From: Actinomyces slackii
GTDB lineage: Bacteria; Actinomycetota; Actinomycetes; Actinomycetales; Actinomycetaceae
Assembly (NCBI RefSeq): GCF_900637295.1
Contig: NZ_LR134363.1
Span: 2,604,001 to 2,668,000 of the forward strand
Direction: 5' to 3'
DNA: 64,000 bases
In this document: in pieces, positions 16,252-24,829 of the stretch
How positions within the stretch are numbered: the stretch's first letter is position 1
Layout of the letters: the number at the start of each line of letters is the position of its first letter
Program-made: the position numbers and the translations under genes
The notes under the pieces: generated by a model
Told to the model about the DNA's origin: nothing
Databases searched by the model: none
The model's input: only the letters and a program-made list of their open reading frames with translations

Positions 16252-17835
16252 ATGGGCGATCATTCCGGGGTGACCACCGAGTTCCCCCCGCCCGAGACGG
16301 CTGCGCCCGAGCCGGATCCCGGCTCGCGCCCCCATCTGGCCGACACCCTGTCCACCCCTTACACGATCGCCGGGGTCCAGCTCCACAGCGTGCTGGGGCG
16401 GGGAGGATTCGCCACGGTCTACGCCGGCATCCAGGGCTCACTGGAGCGCCCGGTCGCGGTCAAGATCGACTCGCGCCCCCTGGACGACCCGCGCAACAAG
16501 CGGCGCTTCATGCGGGAGGTCCAGGCCGCCTCCCGGATCGCCGGGCACCCGCACGTGGTCTCGCTCATCGACACCGGCGTGCTGCCGGACGCCCGGCCCT
16601 ACCTGATCATGGAGCTGTGCTCGGGCGGGAGCCTGGCGGACCTGGTCGCCAAGGGCCCCACTGAGCCGGCGGATGCCGTGGCCCTGGTGACCGCCGCCTG
16701 CTCGGGACTGGCGGCGGCGCATGCGGCAGGGGTCATGCACCGCGACATCAAGCCGGCCAACATTCTCCTGGACGCCTACGGCTCCCCGCGCCTGTCGGAC
16801 TTCGGCATCGCCTCGGTCGAGCGCGAGGGCCAGGACCCCACGGTCACCCTGGAGTGCCTGACCCCGGACTTCGCCCCGCCGGAGGCCTTCATGCTCTCCC
16901 GCCCGGGCCCGCAGGGCGATGTGTGGTCCATGGGGGCGGTGCTCTTCGCCCTGCTGACCGGCCGCGGTCCCCGGCGCGGCCCGGACGGGGTGGCTCGCAG
17001 CCTGCCGGAGATCGTGCGCTGCCTGGAGGATCCCCTGGACCTGAGGGATCCCCAGGTGCCTGCCGCTGTGCTGCCCCTGCTGGAGCAGGCCATGGCCCCT
17101 GAGCCCGAGGACCGCTTCGCCTCGGGCCGCGAGCTGGCCTCAGCCCTGTACCAGGTGCGCGGCCAGCTCGGGGCGGGCCGGCTGACGGTCAGCGGCCCGC
17201 TGGCCTCCCTGCGCCTGGCGGAGGCGGGGCCCGCTGCCTCGGCGGCCAGCGCGGGCTCGGGCAAGAGCCGGATGCGCTCGGCGGGCTCGTCCAGGCGCCG
17301 CACCAGGCGCGGCGTCAAGCGGTGGCCCGCGGCCCTGGCCGGCCTGGCGGCGGGCCTGGCGCTGGGGGCCGTCGGGGGCTGGGAGACGGCTGCGATCATG
17401 CTGCCGAGGATCTCTCCGGCGCATGCGGCCAGTCCCGGGGCGACCAGCAGCGCCAGCAGCGTCTCCCCCGTCTCCCCCGCCTCCTCGCAGCAGTCCCCTG
17501 CCCCATCACAGGGCCCGGCCAATACGCCGCCTGCCGAGGTGGGGGCGTGCCTGTCGGGGATCGTGTCCGTCTCGGGGGTCTCCAGCGCCCGCGAGGTGGA
17601 CTGCTCCGAGCCCCACCACTGGGAGGTGTTCGCCGTGGGCACGCTGGCGGAGTCCACCTCCGGATTCACCGATGCCGACCTGGCGGCCGACCCCAATGTC
17701 CAGGACGTCTGCACCGCTGAGGCGGCCGGCGCCCGTGGCGGGTCCGATCCCGAGATCACCGTGCTGGGCCCCAGTGAGGTGGAGTGGAGGACGACGTCGA
17801 ACCGCGGGTTCTCCTGCGCCGTCGCCACCTCCTGA
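16252..17835 (+). CDS. Membrane Ser/Thr protein kinase with secreted Septum_form-like domain
   Basis: The protein has 527 aa. The kinase domain (about 38-310) is complete: G-loop LGRGGFATVYAG (48-59), Lys71 in VAVKID, Glu89 in the C-helix, HRDIKPANIL (catalytic Asp165), DFGIAS (183-188) and APPE at the end of the activation segment. An Arg/Ser linker leads to one TM (AALAGLAAGLALGAVGGW, about 365-382), then a Ser/Pro stretch. The ~110-residue outer domain has GACLSGI, VDCSEPHHWEVFAVG and two further Cys, the pattern of the Septum_form family. There are no PASTA repeats. It sits alone and antisense within the histidine cluster. The start ATG has no strong ribosome binding site, and a GTG at 16270 is possible. 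Confidence 0.88.
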   Translation: MGDHSGVTTEFPPPETAAPEPDPGSRPHLADTLSTPYTIAGVQLHSVLGRGGFATVYAGIQGSLERPVAVKIDSRPLDDPRNKRRFMREVQAASRIAGHPHVVSLIDTGVLPDARPYLIMELCSGGSLADLVAKGPTEPADAVALVTAACSGLAAAHAAGVMHRDIKPANILLDAYGSPRLSDFGIASVEREGQDPTVTLECLTPDFAPPEAFMLSRPGPQGDVWSMGAVLFALLTGRGPRRGPDGVARSLPEIVRCLEDPLDLRDPQVPAAVLPLLEQAMAPEPEDRFASGRELASALYQVRGQLGAGRLTVSGPLASLRLAEAGPAASAASAGSGKSRMRSAGSSRRRTRRGVKRWPAALAGLAAGLALGAVGGWETAAIMLPRISPAHAASPGATSSASSVSPVSPASSQQSPAPSQGPANTPPAEVGACLSGIVSVSGVSSAREVDCSEPHHWEVFAVGTLAESTSGFTDADLAADPNVQDVCTAEAAGARGGSDPEITVLGPSEVEWRTTSNRGFSCAVATS

Positions 17836-17878
17836 GGCTCCTGAGGCCGCAGCGGCGAGCCGCCGGGGCGACCGGTGC

Positions 17879-18592
17879 TCAGCCGCGGGGGCGCCGCAGG
17901 CCCCTGCCCAGCCAGCGCATGGCCTTGGAGGGCTTGACCTCGCTGGTGGACACCGCGCCGGGCGCCTCGTGCGCCTCCGTGATCCCCAGCAGCACGTCCT
18001 CGACGACCTGGTCCAGGTTGGCCAGCAGCAGCCCCGCGGCAGCGTCCTCACCCGCCTCGCCACTGACATAGCGGCGCGCCGTGATGGTTCCCGACAGCCC
18101 GGTCTCGATGCCCACATCGGTGGCCAGGTCGGCGGTCATGAGGATCACGCCGGCGCGCGAGAGCATGGACAGGCGCCCGGCGAGCTCGGCTGCCTCAGCG
18201 GGCTCGGAGTCGGCCCCGCCCAGAAGCTCGGCGACATCCCACTCGGCATGGGCCGAGACGAACTGCTTGACGGCGAAGGCGCCCGATGAGGAGGGCACCA
18301 CGGTGCACTCCAGGTCGCTCATCGCGCACAGGGAGGCCAGGGCCTCAGCACTGGCCAGCGGGGTGATAACCACGGCGACCTTGACCGCCTTGGGCGGCTC
18401 CTGCTCGGCGTCACGCCCAGCGGTGGGCTCGCCGTCCTCGCGGTAGACATTGCGCGGGACCTCATCGGGCTCGACCCCGGTGCCCTCCTCCAGGTCGGGC
18501 TCCAGGTCGGGGAGGGACACGCCCCCCATCAGGGCGGCGAACTCCGCGTCCACGTCCCGCTCGGGCTGTTCCGGTGAGGGTGAGGAGGTCAT
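17879..18592 (-). CDS. Conserved protein of unknown function next to hisB
   Basis: The protein has 237 aa and I do not recognise the family. Residues 1-65 are acidic and disordered; residues 68-215 alternate strands and helices (VKVAVVITPLASAEALASLC, AGVILMTADLATDVGIETGL) and look like a Rossmann-like or anti-sigma-like alpha/beta fold; the tail is basic. Its ATG shares one base with the hisB stop (TGATG), so it is translated with hisB, yet no histidine step is missing that it would supply. No TM or signal peptide is seen. Confidence 0.75.
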   Translation of the reverse strand: MTSSPSPEQPERDVDAEFAALMGGVSLPDLEPDLEEGTGVEPDEVPRNVYREDGEPTAGRDAEQEPPKAVKVAVVITPLASAEALASLCAMSDLECTVVPSSSGAFAVKQFVSAHAEWDVAELLGGADSEPAEAAELAGRLSMLSRAGVILMTADLATDVGIETGLSGTITARRYVSGEAGEDAAAGLLLANLDQVVEDVLLGITEAHEAPGAVSTSEVKPSKAMRWLGRGLRRPRG

Positions 18593-19191
18593 CACAGCGC
18601 TCCCTTCGTGGAGGGGATCCCGTCGACGCGCGGATCGGGCTCGACGGCGGCCCGCAGGGCCCGGGCCAGGGCCTTGAACTCCGCCTCGGCGATGTGGTGG
18701 GGGTCACGGCCGGAGATGACGCGCACATGCAGGCAGATCCCGGCGTGGTAGGCGATGGCCTCCAGGACGTGACGGACCATGGATCCGGTGAAGTGCCCGC
18801 CGATGAGATGGTGGACGAAGGCCTCCGACTCCCCCTCGTGCACCAGGTAGGGGCGCCCGGAGATGTCGACCACGGCTGTGGCCAGCGCCTCGTCCAGCGG
18901 GACGCTGGCCTGGCCGAATCGCCGGATGCCCCGCTTGTCCCCCAGGGCCTGGCCCAGGGCCTGTCCGATGCAGATGGCGGTGTCCTCCACGGTGTGGTGG
19001 ACATCGATATGCGTGTCGCCCGTGGCGCTCACGCTCAGGTCGATCAGGGAGTGCTTGCCCAGTGCGGTGAGCATATGGTCGTAGAAGGGCACGGAGGTGG
19101 AGATCTGCGTGGCTCCGGTCCCGTCGAGGTCGAGCTCGACGACGACGCTGGACTCGCTCGTGGCGCGCGTGATGCGGGCGGTGCGGCTCAT
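18592..19191 (-). CDS. hisB: Imidazoleglycerol-phosphate dehydratase
   Basis: The protein has 199 aa, the monofunctional bacterial length (no phosphatase domain). The metal-binding His clusters are present as [27 protein letters not shown] and [17 protein letters not shown]. It removes water from imidazole glycerol phosphate in step six of histidine synthesis. It follows hisC by 64 nt and couples to the unknown gene downstream. Confidence 0.97.
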   Translation of the reverse strand: MSRTARITRATSESSVVVELDLDGTGATQISTSVPFYDHMLTALGKHSLIDLSVSATGDTHIDVHHTVEDTAICIGQALGQALGDKRGIRRFGQASVPLDEALATAVVDISGRPYLVHEGESEAFVHHLIGGHFTGSMVRHVLEAIAYHAGICLHVRVISGRDPHHIAEAEFKALARALRAAVEPDPRVDGIPSTKGAL

Positions 19192-19255
19192 GCCTGCTCC
19201 CTGGGTCGGCGGATGGCTCTGCCCGGTGAGACTACCGCGTTGCCCGCCGTGGGTG

Positions 19256-20380
19256 TCAGCCCGCCGTCAGCACGGCGCCGAGCGAGTCGCGGAAGGCCCG
19301 CATCTCCTCCGGCGTGCCGACGCTGACCCTCAGGAAGCCCTCGGGACCCACGACCCGGATGAGGACGCCGTCGGCCAGGAGGCGCTCGAAGACGGCACGG
19401 CGATCGGCGAAGGGCCCGAAGAGCACGAAGTTGGCGTCGGACTCATGGGCGGTCAGCCCCTGGGCGCGCAGCCAGTCCACCAGGCCATCGCGCTCGGCGC
19501 GTAGGGAGGCGACCTGCCCCATGAGCTCCTCGCGGTGGGCCAGGGCGGCCAGGGCGGCCGCCTGGGTGATGGCCGACAGGTGGTAGGGCAGGCGCACGAT
19601 CCTCAGCACATCGACCAGCTCGCGGGAGGCGGCCAGGTACCCCAGTCGCAGCCCGGCGGCCCCGAAGGCCTTGGACATGGTGCGGGTCACCGCCAGATGC
19701 GGGTTGTCGGCCAGCAGCTCCAGGGCGCTGGGCACGCCGGGGCGGCGGAACTCGGCATAGGCCTCGTCGACGATGACCACGCAGTCCGTCTCAGCGCCGT
19801 CGGCCCCGGCCGGGCCACTGCCCCGGGCGACGGCGAGGATCTCCCGCAGGTCGGCGGCGGGAAGGGCAGTTCCGGTGGGATTGTTGGGGCTGGTGACGAT
19901 GACCACGGCGGGGCGCAGCTCCCTCATGCGCTCACCGGCGGCCTCGAGGTCGATGCTGAAGTCCGGGCGGCGCTCCACGGTCACGTAGTCGGTCAGGGTG
20001 TCGCGGGCGTACTCGGGGTACATGGAGTAGGTGGGGGTGAAGGACAGGCAGGCCCGCCCCGGCCCGCCGAAGGCCTGCAGGACGTGGAGCATGACCTCAT
20101 TGGAGCCGTTGGCCGCCCAGATCTGCTCACCGGCCAGGCGCACGCCCGACTCGGCGCCCAGGTAGTCGGCCAGGGCCTGGCGCAGGGCCGGGAAGTCGCG
20201 GTCCGGGTAGCGGTTGAGCCCGCCGGCGGCCCGGGCCACGGCCTGGGCGATGTCGTCGATGACCGCCTGGCTGGGCGGGTGGGGGTTCTCGTTGACGTTC
20301 AGACGCGCGGGCACCTCCAGCTCGGGGGCGCCGTAGGGGGTCTCGTCCTCAAGCCCGGGACGGATGGGAAGGATGGTCAC
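19256..20380 (-). CDS. hisC: Histidinol-phosphate aminotransferase
   Basis: The protein has 374 aa. It is a fold-type I PLP aminotransferase: [11 protein letters not shown] near the N-terminus, [40 protein letters not shown] and the PLP lysine in [15 protein letters not shown]. The GTG at 20380 is preferred over an upstream ATG (20464) because the added residues are low-complexity and TAGACT lies 7 nt before the GTG. It heads the hisC-hisB transcript. Confidence 0.93.
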   Translation of the reverse strand: MTILPIRPGLEDETPYGAPELEVPARLNVNENPHPPSQAVIDDIAQAVARAAGGLNRYPDRDFPALRQALADYLGAESGVRLAGEQIWAANGSNEVMLHVLQAFGGPGRACLSFTPTYSMYPEYARDTLTDYVTVERRPDFSIDLEAAGERMRELRPAVVIVTSPNNPTGTALPAADLREILAVARGSGPAGADGAETDCVVIVDEAYAEFRRPGVPSALELLADNPHLAVTRTMSKAFGAAGLRLGYLAASRELVDVLRIVRLPYHLSAITQAAALAALAHREELMGQVASLRAERDGLVDWLRAQGLTAHESDANFVLFGPFADRRAVFERLLADGVLIRVVGPEGFLRVSVGTPEEMRAFRDSLGAVLTAG

Positions 20381-20387
20381 GGCCCGG

Positions 20388-20393
20388 AGTCTA
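20388..20393 (-). promoter_or_regulatory. -10-like hexamer of hisC-hisB
   Basis: TAGACT on the minus strand is separated by 7 nt from the hisC GTG. No Shine-Dalgarno sequence is present, consistent with a leaderless mRNA. Confidence 0.5.
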
Positions 20394-20545
20394 CGTGCCC
20401 ATGTGCCGGGACGACCCGCGGGCGTCCTGCGCGCCGGGGCAGCCGGGGCAGGCGAGGCAGCCAACGCCCCTGGCTCACCCTGCCCCGTAGGACGGACCGG
20501 ACGGGTAGCCTGGAGGGGTCAGGCGATCCCGGGAGCGCGATCCTC

Positions 20546-21382
20546 ATGAGTCAGCCGCCATACCAGTCCCAGCAGGTGCGCCCACCAGCGGTGGCGGGCC
20601 TGTTCTACCCCGCCGAGCCCTCCCGCCTGAGAGCCGATGTGGAGGCCATGCTCCAGGCGGCGAGGCCCGCCGGTGACACCGAGCCCGCCGGCGCCCCGGC
20701 GGCCCTCATCGTCCCCCACGCCGGCTACGTCTACTCGGGTCCCACCGCCGCCCTGGCCTGGGCGCAGGCCGAGGCCCTGCGCGGGACGGTCCGCCGGGTC
20801 GTCATGCTGGGGCCCACGCACCGGGTGGGAGTGCGCGCCCTCGCCCTGCCCGGCTGCCGGGCCATGGACACCCCGCTGGGCCCCGTGACGGTGGAGGTCC
20901 CGCCCCAGGTCGAGGCCCTGGCCGCCGGCGGACTGGTGGTCACCCGACCCGATGTCCACGCCGCCGAGCACTCCCTGGAGGTCCAGCTCCCCTTCCTGAC
21001 CACCGTCCTGCCGGAGGCGAGCCTCGTGCCCCTGGCCGTGGGCCGGGTCACCCCGGAGCGCGCCGCTGAGGCTCTGCGCCCCTTCCTGGGTCGCGAGGAC
21101 ACCCTGGTGGTCATCAGCTCCGACCTGTCCCACTACCTGCCCCAGGCGGAGGCCCGGCGGGTCGATGACGCGACCATTGGACGCATCCTGGCGCTACGCG
21201 CCGGCATCAGCCATGAGGAGGCCTGCGGCGCCACCGGCGTGAACGCCCTCCTGCTGGCCGCCGGTGAGCGGGGCCTGAGGCCCCGCCTGCTGGGCGCGGC
21301 GACCTCCGCGGACACCGCCGGCACCCCGGACCGGGTGGTGGGCTATGTCGCCGTCGGCTTCTACGACCCTCCGGGCTCATGA
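20546..21382 (+). CDS. amrB: AmmeMemoRadiSam system protein B (Memo)
   Basis: The protein has 278 aa. Memo-family motifs are clear: RPPAVAGLFYPAEPSRL at the start, IVPHAGYVYSGPTAALAWA, VVMLGPTHRVG, EHSLEVQLPFL and ISSDLSHYLP; the His, Asp and Cys positions (ACGATGVN) match the metal-binding dioxygenase-like site. GGGAG lies 10 nt before the ATG. It belongs with AMMECR1 and the radical SAM protein, but those are now 1.5 kb away because an IS has landed between them. The reaction of this trio is unknown; eukaryotic Memo1 binds copper or iron. Confidence 0.9.
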   Translation: MSQPPYQSQQVRPPAVAGLFYPAEPSRLRADVEAMLQAARPAGDTEPAGAPAALIVPHAGYVYSGPTAALAWAQAEALRGTVRRVVMLGPTHRVGVRALALPGCRAMDTPLGPVTVEVPPQVEALAAGGLVVTRPDVHAAEHSLEVQLPFLTTVLPEASLVPLAVGRVTPERAAEALRPFLGREDTLVVISSDLSHYLPQAEARRVDDATIGRILALRAGISHEEACGATGVNALLLAAGERGLRPRLLGAATSADTAGTPDRVVGYVAVGFYDPPGS

Positions 21383-21437
21383 GTCCGGCGCCCGGATCCG
21401 GCCCAGTCGGGCAGGCGACGGCATGGGGACGTCCGGG

Positions 21438-22854
21438 GTGCCTCATGTCAAGGTGCCCGCGAAATCTTCTCCGTGCCTCATGTAGGAATGCCCGCAAAAC
21501 GGGTGGGGTGTCGGGAGGCTTTCTTGACGCGGATGCTGTGGTGGACGTCGGGCAGGGCGCTGGGGATCTGGGCGGCGTAGAGCTCGTCGGTCTTGGTCTT
21601 GGCCTGCATGATCAGGGAGGCCTGAAGGTCGTGGATGCGCCTGGCGATCTTGGCGGGGTTGAGGCTGTCGCGGTAGGCGATCAGCTCATCCTTGTGCTGG
21701 CCGGTCAGGGCATCAGTGGACAGGAGCCGCTCCAGCGGGGTGGCGGGGGCGTCGTAGAGGCGCTTGCGCCGCCCGGCCTTGTCGGTGCCCCACCCGACGG
21801 GCTTGCGGGTGGGTGTCAGGAAGTTGAGGCGGTCGTCGACCAGGGACCACAGGCGGTTCAGGGTGGCGCGCTCGGTGTCGGTGTCGTACCGGTAGTAGAA
21901 GCCGTAGCGGCGCACGAGATGGTTGTTCTTGGACTCGATGGTCGCCTGGTCGTTCTTGCGGTAGGGCCGGGCCCTGGTGAAGTAGATGCCCAGGTTGCCG
22001 GCCCATGCCACGACCCCGTGGTTGATGAACTCGCTGCCGTTGTCGAAGTCCATGCCCAGCAGCGGGAACGGGACGGCGTCGATGGCTGCGTCCAGGGCGG
22101 CAATGATGTGCTTCTCCGCGTTGTTGCGCATCGTGCGGGTGAACACCCACCCGGTGAGCACGTCGGTCATGTTCAGGGTCCGGGCGAACTCGCCCTTGAG
22201 GACCGGGCCGCAGTGGGCGACGGTGTCGACCTCGAAGAACCCCGGGGCGGCCTCGATCTCGTCACCGGCCTTGCGGATGGTGATCGAGTTGCGCAGCAGC
22301 GGCCCGGCCTTGGTGGTGCTGATCCCCCGGACGGGGTCCTTGGCGCGTACTGGGGCCAGGTACCGGTCGATGGTCGCCGCACTCATGGCCTCCAGCTCTG
22401 CCCGCACCTGGGGCGTGTATCGGGGCTCGTCATCCAGCTCCCCGTGGGACTGGAGCAGGTCGAGCAGCAGCGGCATGGACGCCGCCAGGTACTTGCCGCA
22501 CTGCCCGCCACTGGCCGCCCACACCTTTTGCAGGACCTTCAGGGCGTCATAGGAGTACTTGCGGCCCCTGGGCCTGGGCGCCTCCTTCTTGGCCCCGCCA
22601 GGGCGCTTGGCGGCCTGGGTCAGGCGCCTGCGCGCGTTGTCCCGGCTCCAGCCAGTCACCGCGCACACCTCGTCGAGCATCCGCCCCTTATCGCCCTTGG
22701 ACGCCCTGGCATACGCCGTGGCGTACTTCCTGGTGATCTCAGCCCTAGCCCCCATCGACAACTCGCTTCCCATGCCCACCACGGTCCGCGGATTTCGCGG
22801 GCACTTCCACATGAGGCACGGGACCTCCTTCGCGGGCATCCACGATGAGTCTCG
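21438..22854. mobile_element. Insertion sequence with doubled terminal repeats
   Basis: One rve-type transposase gene is bounded by repeats sharing the core TGCCCGCGAA. At the left two copies start at 21438 and 21473 (35-nt spacing; GTGCCTCATG then AAGTGCCCGC-like). At the right two inverted copies start at 22819 and about 22854, again 35 nt apart; the outermost one is the most diverged. The outer limits are therefore approximate, and I see no clear target duplication. The element separates Memo from AMMECR1. Confidence 0.78.
21478..22773 (-). CDS. DDE integrase-core transposase
   Basis: The protein is about 431 aa from the ATG at 22773 (22755 is also possible; a longer frame runs into the terminal repeat). 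The N-terminal part carries a helix-turn-helix (VCAVTGWSRDNARRRLTQAA). The rve catalytic core has Asp in GFFEVDTVAHCG, Asp in GMDFDNGSEFINH and Glu about 36 residues later in QATIESKNNHLVRRYGFYYR, a D,D-35-E arrangement. The IS family is uncertain. The stop codon lies in the inner left repeat. The frame is intact, so it may be active. Confidence 0.88.
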   Translation of the reverse strand: MGSELSMGARAEITRKYATAYARASKGDKGRMLDEVCAVTGWSRDNARRRLTQAAKRPGGAKKEAPRPRGRKYSYDALKVLQKVWAASGGQCGKYLAASMPLLLDLLQSHGELDDEPRYTPQVRAELEAMSAATIDRYLAPVRAKDPVRGISTTKAGPLLRNSITIRKAGDEIEAAPGFFEVDTVAHCGPVLKGEFARTLNMTDVLTGWVFTRTMRNNAEKHIIAALDAAIDAVPFPLLGMDFDNGSEFINHGVVAWAGNLGIYFTRARPYRKNDQATIESKNNHLVRRYGFYYRYDTDTERATLNRLWSLVDDRLNFLTPTRKPVGWGTDKAGRRKRLYDAPATPLERLLSTDALTGQHKDELIAYRDSLNPAKIARRIHDLQASLIMQAKTKTDELYAAQIPSALPDVHHSIRVKKASRHPTRFAGIPT

Positions 22855-22907
22855 TCGCGTGCTGGACGCGGCGGCGCCCGCGAGCGCACCATGGAGGGGC
22901 ATCACCC

Positions 22908-22915
22908 AGGAGGTG
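22908..22915 (+). promoter_or_regulatory. Strong ribosome binding site of the AMMECR1 gene
   Basis: AGGAGGTG, a full-length Shine-Dalgarno match, lies 7 nt before the ATG at 22923 and decides that start. It lies just outside the IS, so translation of amrA survived the insertion. Confidence 0.85.
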
Positions 22916-22922
22916 CACCGCC

Positions 22923-23582
22923 ATGACCTCAGCGCCGACCTCAGTACCGCGGCTGCCTCCCGACGCCGGTCTCGTCCTCCTACCGCTGGCCCGCGGCGCC
23001 ATCGCCCGCCGCCTTGGCCTGCCCCACCCGGCCCTCGCCGAGGACGCCGCTGAGCACTCCGCCGAGGGCGCCGCCTGGCTGCGACCGAGCGGGGCGAGCT
23101 TCGTGACCCTGACCTCGGGACGGGCCCCGGGCGGACCCCTGCGCGGCTGCATCGGCAGCCTTGAGGCCCACCGCCCCCTGGGCGAGGACATCCAGGCCAA
23201 TGCCGTCGCGGCCGCCACGCGCGACCCCCGCTTCCCGCCCCTAGCCCCGCACGAGCTCGCCGACACCGTCGTGGAGGTCTGCGTCCTGTCCGCCCCGGCC
23301 GCCCTGCCGGTGGTGGACGAGGCGGATCTGCTGGCTCGGCTGCGCCCCGGCGTCGACGGCGTCGTCCTGTCGGCCTGCGGCCGCCGCGCGACCTTCCTGC
23401 CCCAGGTGTGGGAGCAGCTGCCCGAGCCCGCCGACTTCCTGGCCCATCTGCGCCGCAAGGCGGGCCTGCCCGCCGACTACTGGGGGCCCGAGGTCACGAT
23501 CGAGACCTACACGGTGACTGCCTGGCAGGAGACGGCGGCCGGTGTCCCCACGGGCGATCCGGAAGGAGGGAGGCTGCCATGA
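22923..23582 (+). CDS. amrA: AmmeMemoRadiSam system protein A (AMMECR1 domain)
   Basis: The protein has 219 aa. It contains the AMMECR1 hallmark LRGCIGSLEAHRPLGEDI and the following ATRDPRFPPLAPHEL, the most conserved part of the family. The C-terminus has the typical ATFLPQVWEQLPEPADFLAHL and KAGLPADYW. No catalytic mechanism is established. Its stop overlaps the ATG of the radical SAM gene, so the two are coupled. Transcription now either reads through the IS or starts in the ~70 nt between IS and gene. Confidence 0.93.
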   Translation: MTSAPTSVPRLPPDAGLVLLPLARGAIARRLGLPHPALAEDAAEHSAEGAAWLRPSGASFVTLTSGRAPGGPLRGCIGSLEAHRPLGEDIQANAVAAATRDPRFPPLAPHELADTVVEVCVLSAPAALPVVDEADLLARLRPGVDGVVLSACGRRATFLPQVWEQLPEPADFLAHLRRKAGLPADYWGPEVTIETYTVTAWQETAAGVPTGDPEGGRLP

Positions 23583-24682
23583 GCGCGCAGTCCGCCGGAG
23601 CGGGGACCGAGCCCCGCACGGCCCGGTGGTGGCGGCCCATGGCGGACGGCCGGCTGCGCTGCGAGCTGTGCCCCCGCCGGTGCACGCTGCGCGATGGCCA
23701 GCGCGGGTTCTGCTTCGTGCGGGCCCGGCGCGGCGACGAGATCGTCCTGACCACCTACGGGCGCTCCTCGGGTCTGGCCCTGGACCCGATCGAGAAGAAG
23801 CCGCTGGCGCATGTGCGGCCGGGATCGACGATCCTGTCCCTGGGGACCGCTGGCTGCAACCTGGCGTGCAGGTACTGCCAGAACTGGGAGATCTCCACCT
23901 CGCGGGACGTGGACGCGCTCGCCGCCAGCGCCTCCCCCGCCGTACTGGCCCGGGCCGCCGGGCAGGAGGGCGCCGTGGGTGTGGCCCTGACCTACAACGA
24001 TCCGGTGGTCTTCGCCGAGTACGCCATCGACGTCGCCCAGGCCTGTCATGAGGCGGGACTGCTGGCGGTGGCGGTCAGCGCGGGCTGGATCGAGCCGGCC
24101 CCCGGGCGCGAGCTCTTCGCAGCGGTCGACGCCGCCAATATCGATCTCAAGGGCTTCACCGAGGACTTCTACCGGCGCACCACGGGGGCGCGCCTGGCCG
24201 ACGTCCTGGATACCCTCGTCCTGGTGCGCTCCCTGGGGACCTGGCTGGAGATCACCACCTTGCTCATCCCCGGGCGCAACGACTCCGACGCTGAGATCGC
24301 CGCCCAGTGCGCGTGGATCGTCGCCGAGCTCGGCAGCGAGGTGCCCGTGCACTTCTCGGCCTTCCACCCGGCCCACCGCATGCTGGACGTGCCCCGCACG
24401 CCGGCCTCCACCCTGGAGCGGGCCCGGGAGATCGCCCGTGACGCCGGGATCGCCCACGTCTACCTCGGCAACGTCCGGACCCGTGACGGCTCCTCCACCC
24501 GCTGCGCCGGCTGCGGGGCCCTGCTCGTGGGCCGTGAGGGCTACCGAGTCACCGACTACCGGATCACACCCGAGGGCGCCTGCCCGCAGTGCGACCGTGG
24601 GGTTGCGGGCCTCTGGGACCCGGCCGGCCCGCCACCGGCGGTGGGCCAGTGGTGGCCGCGACGGGTCGACGTCGGCGCCTGA
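23579..24682 (+). CDS. amrS: AmmeMemoRadiSam system radical SAM protein
   Basis: The protein has 367 aa. The radical SAM cluster motif is CNLACRYCQNWEIS. An N-terminal CELCPRRCTLRDGQRGFC provides more Cys, and the C-terminal RCAGCGALL and CPQCDRG look like a rubredoxin-like or second metal site. The core resembles pyruvate-formate-lyase activating enzymes (VALTYNDPVVFAEYAID, ANIDLKGFTEDFYRRTTGA). It should cleave SAM to make a radical on a protein or small molecule; the target is unknown, but the conserved neighbours AMMECR1 and Memo are the obvious partners. Confidence 0.93.
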   Translation: MSAQSAGAGTEPRTARWWRPMADGRLRCELCPRRCTLRDGQRGFCFVRARRGDEIVLTTYGRSSGLALDPIEKKPLAHVRPGSTILSLGTAGCNLACRYCQNWEISTSRDVDALAASASPAVLARAAGQEGAVGVALTYNDPVVFAEYAIDVAQACHEAGLLAVAVSAGWIEPAPGRELFAAVDAANIDLKGFTEDFYRRTTGARLADVLDTLVLVRSLGTWLEITTLLIPGRNDSDAEIAAQCAWIVAELGSEVPVHFSAFHPAHRMLDVPRTPASTLERAREIARDAGIAHVYLGNVRTRDGSSTRCAGCGALLVGREGYRVTDYRITPEGACPQCDRGVAGLWDPAGPPPAVGQWWPRRVDVGA

Positions 24683-24829
24683 CTGCCCCGCACTGCCCGG
24701 AACAGCCCGGATCGGTAGAGGGCTGTGGCTCACTGCGGGCGGGAGGTCAGCATGATCTCCTCGTAGTCCAGGCGCGTCAGGGCGCACTCCACCGAGCCGG
24801 CCGAGGTCACGAGCAGGGAGGCGAGCTCC

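Noticed and set aside
19535..20545. Upstream extension of the Memo frame across hisC
   Set aside because: The extension is antisense to hisC. The Memo family begins at the ATG at 20546, which has its own ribosome binding site.
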